Shown here in pieces: positions 24,973-33,821 of a DNA stretch of 64,000 bases. Source of the DNA: JAEZHK01 sp040768845 (GTDB lineage Bacteria; Bacillota; Clostridia; Christensenellales; Aristaeellaceae); NCBI GenBank assembly GCA_040768845.1, contig JAXGME010000007.1, positions 124,001 to 188,000 on the forward strand, in the 5' to 3' direction. The notes under the pieces are model-generated. The model was not told the DNA's origin, did not search any database, and saw only the letters and a list, made by a program, of their open reading frames with translations. A program made the position numbers and the translations under genes. The first letter of the stretch is position 1; every line of letters starts with the position of its first letter.

Positions 24973-25710
24973 ATGACGACCAACCGCGAGGACTACCTGA
25001 AACAGCTGTACCGGCTGGAGGAAGCGGAAGGAAGCGTGAGCAACAAGCGGCTTTCGGAGGCTTTGGGCATCGCCCCGGCTTCGGTGAGCGAGATGCTTGT
25101 GAAGCTGGGAAAAGAGGGACTCGTCCAGTACGAGGCCTACCAGGGCACCCGCCTTACCGAGGAGGGTCGGCGCAGGGCCGTCGATCTACTTCGCGGCCAT
25201 CGGCTGTGGGAGGTCTTTCTGCGGGAGCACCTGGGCTATTCCTGGAGCGAGGCCCACGAGGATGCGGAGCTTCTGGAGCACGTAACCCCGGCGCGACTGG
25301 TGGAACGGCTGGACACCTACCTGAACCACCCCGCCCACTGCCCCCACGGGGAACCCATTCCCCGCGGCGGGGATCAGGCGCCCCGGGCGGAGCTGGTCGC
25401 GCTGTCTGAAGTACCGGCAGGCAGGCGCGTCATCCTGCGCAAGGTACGGGAAGAGCGGGCGCTGATGGATTATCTGGAGGCCATGGAACTTCACCTGGAC
25501 GCGGAAGCCGTCGTGACGGCGGTGGGCGCGTACGAGGGGCCGGTTGCGCTGTTGACGGAGGGGAAAGACATGCAGCTCAGCCATAAGGCGGCGGAGCGGA
25601 TTTTTGTGGAGGAAATCGAATCAAGGAGGAAAGAAGATGAAGATCAAGGGATTGAGAATCCTTCTGGCGGCGGTTCTATTGCTGGCGGCGCTTCCCGGGG
25701 CGCACGCTGA
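24973..25710 (+). CDS. DtxR/MntR-family metal-dependent repressor
   Basis: This 245-residue protein has the DtxR winged helix (REDYLKQLYRLEEAEG, RLSEALGIAPASVSEMLVKLG) followed by the dimerisation and metal domain (GHRLWEVFLREHLGYSW, EAHEDAELLEHV, HPAHCPHGEPIP with cysteine and histidine metal ligands) and an SH3/FeoA-like C-terminal segment. It should repress the metal importer behind it when Mn, Fe or Zn is plentiful, acting at the palindrome at 24942. The start ATG 24973 has a modest GGGGC site. The frame runs 74 bases into the signal-peptide region of the next gene; its last 25 residues (GGGSIAGGASRGAR) look like read-through rather than a fold. Confidence 0.9.
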   Translation: MTTNREDYLKQLYRLEEAEGSVSNKRLSEALGIAPASVSEMLVKLGKEGLVQYEAYQGTRLTEEGRRRAVDLLRGHRLWEVFLREHLGYSWSEAHEDAELLEHVTPARLVERLDTYLNHPAHCPHGEPIPRGGDQAPRAELVALSEVPAGRRVILRKVREERALMDYLEAMELHLDAEAVVTAVGAYEGPVALLTEGKDMQLSHKAAERIFVEEIESRRKEDEDQGIENPSGGGSIAGGASRGAR

Positions 25711-26557
25711 AGGGGGGAGCAGGCTGAGGCTTGTGGCGACGACCACCATGCTGGCGGACCTGGCGCGTCAGATCGGCGGCGAACACGTGAGCGTCTCGGG
25801 GCTGATGGGGCCGGGCATCGACCCGCACCTGTATCAGGCCAGCGCGGGGGACGTGACGCTTTTGCAGGGCGCGGACGTCGTGCTCTACAACGGCCTGCAC
25901 CTGGAAGGCAAGATGGGCGAGCTCTTCGAGGCGCTGGGCCGGCAGGGGCGGGCGGTTCTGTGCGTTGCGGACGGCCTGGATGAGGGAAAGCTCCTGGGTT
26001 GGGAGGCGGATTCCTCCATCCACGACCCGCACGTCTGGTTTGACGTCGGCCTCTGGACGGACGCCGCACAGGCGGTGGCGGACGGCCTCGGCGCGCTGGA
26101 CCCGGAGAACGCCGCCGATTATGCCGCCTCTCTCGAAGCCTACCGGTTAGAGCTGACGGAATTGGACGCCTATGTCCGCGCCCGGGCCGGGGAACTGTCC
26201 GAAGCGCAGCGGGTGCTGGTCACCGCCCACGACGCCTTCCAGTACTTTGGCCGCGCCTACGGCTTTGAGGTCAAGGGGCTGCAGGGCATTTCCACCGACG
26301 CGGAGGCGGGCACGGCGGACGTGAGCGCACTGGCGGATTTCATCGTGGAGCGCGGGATCAAGGCGATCTTCTTGGAGTCGTCGGTGCCGACCAAGACCAT
26401 TGAGGCGCTTCAGGCGGCGGTTTCCGCCCGGGGCTTTGACGTGGCCATCGGCGGCCAGCTCTATTCGGATTCGCTGGGGGACGCGGCCTCCGGGCACGAT
26501 ACCTACATCGCCACCGTGGCCGCCAACATCGACACCATTGTAGACGCATTGAAATGA
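25637..26557 (+). CDS. Metal ABC transporter substrate-binding protein (ZnuA/MntA/TroA family)
   Basis: This 306-residue extracellular protein captures Mn, Zn or Fe. A signal peptide (ILLAAVLLLAALPGAHA) is followed by the cluster A-I fold with its metal ligands visible in order: GIDPHLYQA, HDPHVWFD, the histidine in TAHDAFQYFG, and an acidic residue in SGHDTYIA. The ligand pattern suits Mn/Zn binders. There is no lipobox cysteine, so anchoring must be indirect. The start has AGGAGGAAAG ahead of ATG 25637, inside the end of the DtxR gene. The neighbouring ATPase and two permeases complete the importer. Confidence 0.92.
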   Translation: MKIKGLRILLAAVLLLAALPGAHAEGGSRLRLVATTTMLADLARQIGGEHVSVSGLMGPGIDPHLYQASAGDVTLLQGADVVLYNGLHLEGKMGELFEALGRQGRAVLCVADGLDEGKLLGWEADSSIHDPHVWFDVGLWTDAAQAVADGLGALDPENAADYAASLEAYRLELTELDAYVRARAGELSEAQRVLVTAHDAFQYFGRAYGFEVKGLQGISTDAEAGTADVSALADFIVERGIKAIFLESSVPTKTIEALQAAVSARGFDVAIGGQLYSDSLGDAASGHDTYIATVAANIDTIVDALK

Positions 26558-26570
26558 GGAGGGTACAGCC

Positions 26571-27323
26571 ATGAACGCGCGGCGGACGGAATACGCGGTG
26601 CGGGTGGAGGACCTGACCGTGGCCTACGGCGCAAAGCCGGTGCTGTGGGACGTGGATCTTATGATCCCCGCGGGCAGGCTGACGGCCATTGTCGGCCCCA
26701 ACGGCGCGGGCAAGACCACGCTCATCAAGGCCATTTTGGGACTTTTGCCCACGGTGTCCGGCACGGTGCGCTTTTTGCCGGAAGCGGACGCCCGCCCCCG
26801 CGCGGGACGGATCGCCTACGTGCCCCAGAGCGGCAGCGTGGACTGGGATTTTCCGGCCACCGCGCTGGACGTGGTGCTGATGGGCCGCTACGGGCACCTG
26901 GGCTGGGTTCGGCGCCCGCGCCGCGGGGATGTCGCCATTGCGAAGGAAACGCTGGACAAGGTGGGCATGGCGGACTATGCGGCCAGGCAGATCAGCCAGC
27001 TTTCCGGCGGGCAGCAGCAGCGGGTATTTCTCGCCCGGGCGCTCGCGCAGCGGGCGGAGATGTATTTCATGGACGAGCCCTTCAAGGGCGTGGACGCGCG
27101 GACGGAGCGGGCCATCGTGACGCTTTTGAAGGAGCTCCGGACGCAGGACAAGACCGTGGTGGTGGTGCACCACGATTTGCAGACGGTGACCGAATACTTT
27201 GACTGGGTGACGCTCATCAACGTGCAGATGGTGGCCTCCGGGCCGGTGGACGAAGCCTTCACCGACGAAAACCTGCGCAGGACGTACCGCAGCACGGGAA
27301 CGCTGCTCAAGGGGGCGGTGTGA
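26571..27323 (+). CDS. Metal ABC transporter ATP-binding protein
   Basis: This 250-residue ATPase has Walker A GPNGAGKTTL, the Q-loop in YVPQSGSVDWDFP (a hallmark of MntB/ZnuC/TroB-type subunits), signature LSGGQQQR, Walker B MYFMDEPFKGVD and a switch histidine in VVHHD. GAGGAGGGTACAGCC provides a ribosome site, 13 bases after the binding-protein stop. Together with the two permeases downstream it powers Mn/Zn/Fe import, controlled by the DtxR-type repressor. Confidence 0.94.
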   Translation: MNARRTEYAVRVEDLTVAYGAKPVLWDVDLMIPAGRLTAIVGPNGAGKTTLIKAILGLLPTVSGTVRFLPEADARPRAGRIAYVPQSGSVDWDFPATALDVVLMGRYGHLGWVRRPRRGDVAIAKETLDKVGMADYAARQISQLSGGQQQRVFLARALAQRAEMYFMDEPFKGVDARTERAIVTLLKELRTQDKTVVVVHHDLQTVTEYFDWVTLINVQMVASGPVDEAFTDENLRRTYRSTGTLLKGAV

Positions 27324-27324
27324 T

Positions 27325-28245
27325 ATGGAAAGCCTGTGGTCGCTTCTTTCCGACTACACCTTTCAGGTGGTGGCGCTGGGCTCGGCGCTCATGGGCGTCA
27401 TCTCCGGCGTCATGGGCAGCTTCGCGGTGCTGAGAAAGCAGAGCCTTCTGGGGGACGGCGTATCCCACGCGGCGCTGCCGGGGGTGGTAACGGCCTTTCT
27501 GCTGACGGGCAGCAAGCAGACGGAGGTGCTGCTCACGGGCGCGCTCATTTCGGGGCTGATGGCGACGCTTTTGATGGTGAACATCGTCCGGCATTCCCGG
27601 GTGAAGTTTGACGGCGCGCTGGCGCTCGTGATGTCCGTGTTCTTCGGACTGGGGCTGGTGCTCCTGACCTACGTGCAAAAGCAGCCCAACGCCAACCAGG
27701 CGGGGCTGAACCGGTTTATCTTCGGCCAGGCATCCACGCTCCTCAGGCGCGATCTCGCCATCATGCTGGCGGCGGGCGGCGCGCTCGCCCTTCTGACGGC
27801 GCTGTTCTGGAAGGAAATCAAGCTGTCCACCTTTGACCGGGACTATGCCCGGAGCCTGGGCTTCTCGCCCCGGAAGCTGGATATTCTGGTGGCCTCCATG
27901 ACGGTGCTGGCCATCATCGTGGGGCTTCAGACGGTGGGCGTGATCCTCATGAGCGCCATGCTCATCGCCCCGGCGGTGGCGGCGCGGCAGTGGACGAACA
28001 AGCTGAGCGCCATGGTGCTGCTCTCGGCGCTGTTCGGGGCGGTTTCCGGGGTTATCGGCACGGCGGCAAGCTCGCTGATCCCCAAGCTCCCCACCGGTCC
28101 GGCCATTGTGACGGCGGTGAGCGCGATGGCGGGCATCAGCCTGCTGTTTGCGCCGGGGCGCGGGGTGCTCTCCCGCATCCATCGGCAGCGCAAGAACCGC
28201 AGGGCGTGGAGAAAGGGGGAACTGGAGGATGTCTCCGCAGTTTGA
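27325..28245 (+). CDS. Metal ABC transporter permease (first)
   Basis: This 306-residue permease of the MntC/ZnuB/TroC type has eight or nine membrane spans. Characteristic are SVFFGLGLVLLTYVQ, the loop KEIKLSTFDRDYARSLG that contacts the ATPase, and TVGVILMSAMLIAPAVAARQWT. It starts one base after the ATPase stop and overlaps the second permease by 17 bases, so the pair is made together as a heterodimer. The C-terminus is highly basic (IHRQRKNRRAWRKGE). Confidence 0.92.
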   Translation: MESLWSLLSDYTFQVVALGSALMGVISGVMGSFAVLRKQSLLGDGVSHAALPGVVTAFLLTGSKQTEVLLTGALISGLMATLLMVNIVRHSRVKFDGALALVMSVFFGLGLVLLTYVQKQPNANQAGLNRFIFGQASTLLRRDLAIMLAAGGALALLTALFWKEIKLSTFDRDYARSLGFSPRKLDILVASMTVLAIIVGLQTVGVILMSAMLIAPAVAARQWTNKLSAMVLLSALFGAVSGVIGTAASSLIPKLPTGPAIVTAVSAMAGISLLFAPGRGVLSRIHRQRKNRRAWRKGELEDVSAV

Positions 28246-29344
28246 AATTCAGCTGATCGCGGTATTGGTGGCGGTGGCCTGCGCGCTGCCGGGGGTGTTT
28301 CTGGTGCTGCGCAAAATGTCCATGATGTCGGACGCCATTACCCACACCATTCTTCTTGGCATTGTGCTGGCGTTCTTTCTGACCCACGACCTCGCCTCCC
28401 CCCTTCTGATCGGGGGCGCGGCGCTGATGGGCGTCGTCACGGTATGGCTCACGGAAACCCTCAAGCGCACGCGCCTGATGAGCGAGGACGCCTCCATCGG
28501 CATCGTGTTTCCGCTTTTGTTCTCCATCGCCATCATCCTGATCACCCGCTACGCCGGATCGGTGCATCTGGATACCGATTCGGTGCTGCTGGGGGAACTG
28601 GCCTTCGCGCCCTTTGACCGCATGGTGGTGTTCGGCGCGGACATCGGGGCCAGGGCGGCCTACACCGCGGGCGCGCTGCTTCTCCTCAACCTCGCCTTCA
28701 TCGCGGTTTTCTTCAAGGAATTGAAGCTGGTCACCTTTGACCCCATGCTGGCGGCGGTACTGGGCTTTGCCCCCGCCGCGATGCACTACGCGCTGATGAC
28801 CATCGTCTCCCTGACCGCCGTGGGCGCCTTTGAGGCGGTGGGGTCGGTGCTGGTGGTGGCCTTCATGATCGGGCCGCCGGTGACCGCGTACCTTCTGACC
28901 GACAACCTCAAGACCATGCTGGTGCTCTCGGGCGCGCTGGGCGCCGCGAACGCGGTGCTGGGCTATCAGGCGGCGGCACTGTGGGACGTATCCATCGCGG
29001 GGTCCATGGCCGGGATGACGGGCGTTACATTCCTGATCGTGTTCCTGGTATCACCCGAGCGCGGGCTGATCAGCGCGCTCAGAAGGCGGCGGGCGCAGAA
29101 AATCGCCTTCGCGGAAAAGACGCTGCTGTTCCATCTGAGCCACCACGAAGGCGCGGCCGACGAAGCCCAGGAGGCGGGCGCGGCCACGCTGCGGCATCAC
29201 CTGCGCTGGGACGAGGCCTTCGCCCAGAAAATCCTCCGGAGGCTTCTGCGCGCGCGGCTGGTGGAAAACCACCGCGGCCTCATCCGCCTCACAGACGCCG
29301 GACGCGCCAGGAGCCGGAAGGATTACGAGGAAATCTTCGGATGA
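28229..29344 (+). CDS. Metal ABC transporter permease fused to a winged-helix domain (second)
   Basis: This 371-residue protein has a permease of about 285 residues (FEIQLIAVLVAVACALPGVF, HTILLGIVLAFFL, KELKLVTFDPMLAAVLG, SVLVVAFMIGPPVTAYLL) and then a cytoplasmic tail of about 80 residues. The tail resembles an iron-dependent-repressor-like winged helix (EKTLLFHLSHHEG, DEAFAQKILRRLLRARLVEN, GLIRLTDAG). Such permease-helix fusions are known for some TroD/MntD proteins, but its job, perhaps metal sensing at the transporter, is not settled. The ATG at 28229 is chosen over the upstream frame because GGAACTGGAGG precedes it and the sequence begins where the family begins. Confidence 0.88.
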   Translation: MSPQFEIQLIAVLVAVACALPGVFLVLRKMSMMSDAITHTILLGIVLAFFLTHDLASPLLIGGAALMGVVTVWLTETLKRTRLMSEDASIGIVFPLLFSIAIILITRYAGSVHLDTDSVLLGELAFAPFDRMVVFGADIGARAAYTAGALLLLNLAFIAVFFKELKLVTFDPMLAAVLGFAPAAMHYALMTIVSLTAVGAFEAVGSVLVVAFMIGPPVTAYLLTDNLKTMLVLSGALGAANAVLGYQAAALWDVSIAGSMAGMTGVTFLIVFLVSPERGLISALRRRRAQKIAFAEKTLLFHLSHHEGAADEAQEAGAATLRHHLRWDEAFAQKILRRLLRARLVENHRGLIRLTDAGRARSRKDYEEIFG

Positions 29345-29472
29345 AGCGGCGGGGATGGTATGAAGATGCGCTGGACCCTGAGGTGCGGAGGATGCTGCGC
29401 AGGAAGGTGCCTACGCTGATTCTGGTTGGGCTGATCCTCCTGACGGGCCTGATCGTCCGGCTTTCCGGGTAA
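29341..29472 (+). CDS. Small single-span membrane protein, metal operon
   Basis: This 43-residue protein begins with a charged stretch (MKRRGWYEDALDPEVRRMLRRK) and ends with one membrane span (VPTLILVGLILLTGLIVRLSG). Its ATG overlaps the stop of the permease fusion (ATGA), so it is translationally coupled to the metal importer. No homologue was recognised. A small stabilising or regulatory subunit is possible. Confidence 0.6.
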   Translation: MKRRGWYEDALDPEVRRMLRRKVPTLILVGLILLTGLIVRLSG

Positions 29473-29517
29473 CGATCACAAAAGACGGCGCCCATGTTAC
29501 GCCCGCACAAAATAAAG

Positions 29518-29640
29518 CGGGAAAACAGGGGCGCGGCCGGCTGCGGAAAGATTGCGGCTGCGCTCAATCCGTCCGTGGACACCGTGCGGTCATACTGCCG
29601 CCCGAATCACCTCGAATCTGGTTGCGGGGCAAAACTGTCC
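29518..29640 (+). pseudogene. Helix-turn-helix remnant of a mobile-element gene
   Basis: The frame RGAAGCGKIAAALNPSVDTV, then RSYCRPN and SGCGAKL resembles the 'YKKIAxxLxLSxNTVKSFCRR ... CxxCGxxL' small zinc-finger/helix-turn-helix proteins carried by Firmicutes mobile elements. Only about 40 residues survive with no clear start or end. No other gene was found in the 255 bases between the metal operon and the GH31 gene. Confidence 0.4.
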
Positions 29641-29727
29641 CGCCCGCGGGATTTCCGGTCGGCTACTGTTTCGCTTTCTGTCCGTTATTTAAACATAGAC
29701 CCGTTTTTTGCAACACCCTGGATCAGA

Positions 29728-31989
29728 TCAGACGACGGCTTCGCACGCTCCCGACTGAAGGAAAGCCTTCCGAACCTCCGACCCATCGTACACCGTCAGG
29801 CAAATCCCCTTGTGCACGCCGTCCACGGTCACGCGCACCCTGTCATTGGCTTTTCGCGCGGTGACAGTGAGCCGGTGGACGCCCTTATTGTCCACGACCA
29901 CCGCATCGGTCCCCTGCTCGCCCGGCTGATAGACGCGCAGTTCGAGCCCGTCCAAATAGTCGTAATCCACCAGGGTTTCGCTTTCGCCCACCGGGAAGAT
30001 GCTGTTTTCCCGGACGAAAAGTGGCAGGCCGTCAAAATCATGCTTTTCCGTGCGCCACGCACCGCCCTCGACCACCTTGCCAGTCAGAAGGTGCGTCCAT
30101 CTTCCCTTGGGCAAGTAGTACTCCGCCACGTTGTCCGCCCGGAAGACGGGCGCGACCAGAAGGCCCTCCCCCAGCATGTATTGGCGGTCAAGATCCTCGC
30201 ACATCCTGTCGCCGGGGAATTCCATCACCATCGGCCGCATGATCGGTATCCCGGTTTCGCAGGCTTCCACCGCCGCGGCGTACAGGTAGGGCATCAGGCG
30301 GCACTTGAGGTTGACGAACCGCTTCACAACCCCCGGTGCGCGCTCGCCGAAGAGCCACGGTACCCGGTAACTGTTGGAGCCGTGCAGCCGCGAGTGGCTG
30401 CTCAAAAGCCCGAACTGCGACCAGCGCATGTAGACCTCGGGGGATGCTGTGTCCTCAAACCCGGAGATGTCATGGCTCCAGAACGCGAACCCACTCTGGC
30501 AGAGCGAAAGCCCCGCCCGCATCGACTCCGCCATCGAGACGAAGGTGCTGGTGCTGTCGCCGCCCCAATGCACCGGATATTTCTGTCCGCCCACGGTGGC
30601 ACTGCGGGCGAACACGCAGGCCTCGCCGACGCCGCGCTCCCTTTCCAAGAGTTCAAACACGCAGCGGTTGTAGAGGAGCGTATAGTAATTGTGCATCTTT
30701 ACCGGGTCACTGCCGTCAAAATAGACGCAGTCCGTCGGAATGCGCTCGCCGAAGTCGGTCTTGAAGCTGTCCACGCCGATGTCCAGAAGCGCCTTGAGTT
30801 TCCTCTGGAACCACGCGCGGGCGTCGGGGTTGGTGAAGTCCACAAGGCCCATGCCCGCCTGCCACATGTCCCACTGCCATACGTCGCCGTTCGGGCGCTT
30901 GAGGAGGTATCCGGCCTCCTTCGCCTCCTTGAACAGCGGGGACTTCTGCGCGATGTAGGGGTTGATCCAAACGCAGGTTTTGAGACCCCTCTTCTTGAGC
31001 TTCGCGATCAGGCCTTCGGGATCGGGGAACATCTTTTTGTCCCAGGCGAAGTTGCACCACTCGTATCCCCGCATCCAGAAGCAGTCAAAGTGGAACACGT
31101 GCAGCGGGATGTCCCGCTCGGCCATGCCGTTCACGAAGGACAGGATGGTCTTTTCATCATAGTCGGTGGTGAAGGAGGTGGTCAGCCACAGCCCGAAAGT
31201 CCAGGCGGGGGGCAGCGCGGCGCGGCCCGTAAGCGCGGTGTAGTTCTCGATCACCTTCTTCATGGAGCCGCCGCCGATTACCATGAACTCAAGGCCCTCG
31301 CCCGGCACGGAGAACTGTGCGCTCTCCACCGCCTCGCTGCAAAGCTCGTAGCTCACCTTGTCGGCGCTGTTGACGAACACGCCGTAGCCGCGGTTGGTCA
31401 CGTAGAACGGGATGTTCTTGTAAGCCAGTTCCGACGCGGTGCCGCCGTCCTCGTTCCAGATGTCCACCGTCTGGCCGTTTTTGACGAAGGGCGTGAACCG
31501 CTCACCCAGCCCGTAAATTTTCTCGCCCACGCCCACATCCAGCTTGACGCGCATATGGGGCCCGGAGGGCGTCCTGGCGCAGCCCATGTGGCGTGCGCCC
31601 AGTCCGGTCAGCCGGACGCCGTTTTCGTAATAGTCCAAGCTGAACGCACTGCGCTTCACGACTGCGGACAGCAGCCCGGATGTTAGGGTGATGGCGTCCC
31701 CATCCTCGGTGGCCATCAAATCTCCGCCCTGCTCGTCCAGTTCAAACTTCGGCTCATTGCCCGCGCCGCCCTGGAAGTGCTCAACCCTCAGCGCGAGAAT
31801 GCCCGGCCGCGGCGCGCGGAAGGTCAGCGTGATGAGCGGCGCGTTCAGGGTCATGCCCCGGTCGGAAACCGGCACGTGAGAACAGTATACCACAAAGGCA
31901 TCGCCTTCCCATCGGGCATCCTGCACCTGGGCGCAGTTAATCAATTGTACCCCGGGCTTGACCACCCAGAAACCGTCCGTAAATTTCAT
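29728..31989 (-). CDS. yicI: Alpha-xylosidase, glycoside hydrolase family 31
   Basis: This 753-residue cytoplasmic enzyme belongs to GH31 and resembles YicI, which removes alpha-1,6-xylose from isoprimeverose and similar xyloglucan pieces. The nucleophile motif SFKTDFGERIPTD (with the aspartate in KTDFGE) and the acid/base region HWGGDSTSTF are both intact, as are LHVFHFDCFWMRGYEW and WSHDISGFEDTA. There is no signal peptide, so its substrate must be imported. It is the last gene of a four-gene minus-strand unit behind a sugar binding protein and two permeases, which strongly supports import and hydrolysis of an alpha-xyloside or related glycoside. A broken relative lies at 41260. Confidence 0.93.
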   Translation of the reverse strand: MKFTDGFWVVKPGVQLINCAQVQDARWEGDAFVVYCSHVPVSDRGMTLNAPLITLTFRAPRPGILALRVEHFQGGAGNEPKFELDEQGGDLMATEDGDAITLTSGLLSAVVKRSAFSLDYYENGVRLTGLGARHMGCARTPSGPHMRVKLDVGVGEKIYGLGERFTPFVKNGQTVDIWNEDGGTASELAYKNIPFYVTNRGYGVFVNSADKVSYELCSEAVESAQFSVPGEGLEFMVIGGGSMKKVIENYTALTGRAALPPAWTFGLWLTTSFTTDYDEKTILSFVNGMAERDIPLHVFHFDCFWMRGYEWCNFAWDKKMFPDPEGLIAKLKKRGLKTCVWINPYIAQKSPLFKEAKEAGYLLKRPNGDVWQWDMWQAGMGLVDFTNPDARAWFQRKLKALLDIGVDSFKTDFGERIPTDCVYFDGSDPVKMHNYYTLLYNRCVFELLERERGVGEACVFARSATVGGQKYPVHWGGDSTSTFVSMAESMRAGLSLCQSGFAFWSHDISGFEDTASPEVYMRWSQFGLLSSHSRLHGSNSYRVPWLFGERAPGVVKRFVNLKCRLMPYLYAAAVEACETGIPIMRPMVMEFPGDRMCEDLDRQYMLGEGLLVAPVFRADNVAEYYLPKGRWTHLLTGKVVEGGAWRTEKHDFDGLPLFVRENSIFPVGESETLVDYDYLDGLELRVYQPGEQGTDAVVVDNKGVHRLTVTARKANDRVRVTVDGVHKGICLTVYDGSEVRKAFLQSGACEAVV

Positions 31990-32006
31990 TGGATCAGCAC
32001 CTCATC

Positions 32007-32861
32007 CTATCCCTTAATTGAACCGGCCACGACGCCCTCCACGATGTACTTCTGAAGGAAGATGAAGAACACCACCGAAGGAAGGAGCGCCAGCACCATC
32101 GCGGCCAGCGCGTAGTGCCATTTTGTGTTGAGCTGTCCCACAAAGTTGTAGGCGGCCAGAACCAGCGTGCGCGTCTTGGGCGAGCCGTTGACCATGAGCA
32201 GCGGCAGCAGAAAGTCGTTCCAGATCCACATCACGTCCAACACGATCACTGTGGCCGTCACCGGCTGCAAGAGCGGAAAGATGATGCTTCGAAAAGTTCG
32301 GAAGGTGGACGCGCCGTCGATGGTCGCGCTCTCATCAATCTCCCGGGGCACGGTCTTCATGAAGTTGTAGTAGATAAACACCGCCATCGGCACGCCAAAA
32401 CCCCAGTACTGCACGCCCAGGCCCCAGGTGCTGCCGGACAGGCCGATGACATTCATCGATTTCAAAAGCGTGATCATGATCGTCTGGAACGGGATCAGCA
32501 TGGGCGTGATGATCACCGCGTACAGAAATTTCGTATAGCGGGTCTTGCGCCGGTCCAGGATGTAGGCCGCCATCGCAGAGAAGGCCACAATGCCCGCAAT
32601 GCCGATCAGCGTAATGGCCAGATTATTCCAGAACAGGCGGAAGTACTCCATCTTCTCTATGACGTAGGCATAATTGGAAAGCGCCGGCTGCTGCGGCAGC
32701 GCCAGCACGTTTGTCAGCACTTCCTTGAAGGGCTTGAGGGAGTTGATGACCATCAAAACCACCGGGTAGATGTAGATCAGCGCAACGATCAGCATGACGA
32801 ATACCGTCAACGCCCCGCGCGCCGTATGCTTTTGTGGGTTTGCGACGCGGCTCGTCATCAC
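32007..32861 (-). CDS. Sugar ABC transporter permease, MalG/MsmG type
   Basis: This 284-residue permease has six spans. It carries the EAA-type coupling loop (VPREIDESATIDGASTFRTFRSIIFPLLQP) about 100 residues from the C-terminus and the usual closing FLQKYIVEGVVAGSIKG. It starts within the end of the first permease (ATGA-type overlap at 32858-32861) and lies just ahead of the GH31 gene. It belongs to the CUT1 class, which takes up oligosaccharides. Confidence 0.93.
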   Translation of the reverse strand: MMTSRVANPQKHTARGALTVFVMLIVALIYIYPVVLMVINSLKPFKEVLTNVLALPQQPALSNYAYVIEKMEYFRLFWNNLAITLIGIAGIVAFSAMAAYILDRRKTRYTKFLYAVIITPMLIPFQTIMITLLKSMNVIGLSGSTWGLGVQYWGFGVPMAVFIYYNFMKTVPREIDESATIDGASTFRTFRSIIFPLLQPVTATVIVLDVMWIWNDFLLPLLMVNGSPKTRTLVLAAYNFVGQLNTKWHYALAAMVLALLPSVVFFIFLQKYIVEGVVAGSIKG

Positions 32862-33754
32862 AGATCCACCTCCCGCCGCTCAAAGATTTTCAAAACCAGC
32901 TGCGTCAGGATCAGAACCATCACGAAAAACACAATCGCCTTGGCGGAGCCCAGGCCGTAGTGGTTGTTCTGGAACGCCTCGCGGTAGATTTCAAGCGTCG
33001 CGGAATAGGTTGCGCCGCCCGGACCGCCCTTGGTTAGTGCCAGAATGATGTCGAACACTTTCAAAGCGTTCGTCAGCGACATGAAAACGCAGGTGGTAAT
33101 GGACGGGCCCAAAAGCGGCAGCACCACCCGGAAGAATCGCTGGGAGCCGTTCGCGCCGTCAATCTGGGCGGCCTCCAGCACGTCCGGCGGCACCGCCTGC
33201 AACCCGGCGATATAGAGCACGATGTAAAAGCCCAGCGACTGCCACACGCCCACGATCACCACCGACCAGAAGGCGAGGTTCGCGTCGCCCAGCCAGCTCA
33301 AGTTCCAGACACCCCAGCCAGTCAACTCAGCCAGTTTCTCGAATCCCTGGGAGAAGATGAACTTCCAGATGAAGCCCACGATGGTCATGCTCATGATGTA
33401 GGGTACGAAAAACATGCCGCGCAACACGTTTGCAATGCGGAATTTTTTGGTCAGTGCCACGGCCAGCGCCAGCGCCAGGACATTTGTGAACAGGATGAAG
33501 AAGAACGCATACCGCGCCGTGAACCACAGCGCCTTGAGAAAATCCGGGCTGCCGGAGAAAATCTGGCGGAAGTTTTCAAGCCCGATGAACGTTGGCACCT
33601 TGGAAATCCCGTTCCACTCGGTGAGCGAATAATACCCGCTCAGTACGAAAGGAATGTAAATCGTTATGGCCACCAGGATTACGGCGGGCAACGTGTAGAG
33701 AAACGTCTCCCGGATCGCCGCAGCGCCCAGCGCGCTTGAACGGTTTTTGTGCAC
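32858..33754 (-). CDS. Sugar ABC transporter permease, MalF/MsmF type
   Basis: This 298-residue permease has six spans and the EAA loop VPPDVLEAAQIDGANGSQRFFRVVLPLLGP. The start is GTG at 33754, seven bases after GGAGG; the longer in-frame reading upstream is antisense of the intergenic region and of the binding-protein end and is rejected. It is paired with the MalG-type permease and the binding protein for CUT1 uptake. No ATPase gene is present, so a shared MsmK-type ATPase elsewhere must power it, as is common in this class. Confidence 0.92.
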   Translation of the reverse strand: MHKNRSSALGAAAIRETFLYTLPAVILVAITIYIPFVLSGYYSLTEWNGISKVPTFIGLENFRQIFSGSPDFLKALWFTARYAFFFILFTNVLALALAVALTKKFRIANVLRGMFFVPYIMSMTIVGFIWKFIFSQGFEKLAELTGWGVWNLSWLGDANLAFWSVVIVGVWQSLGFYIVLYIAGLQAVPPDVLEAAQIDGANGSQRFFRVVLPLLGPSITTCVFMSLTNALKVFDIILALTKGGPGGATYSATLEIYREAFQNNHYGLGSAKAIVFFVMVLILTQLVLKIFERREVDL

Positions 33755-33821
33755 TGTCACCCCTCCATGGAACGGGCCGCACCGTACCCTTGGATACGGC
33801 GCGGCCCGGCTTGAGCTTCGG

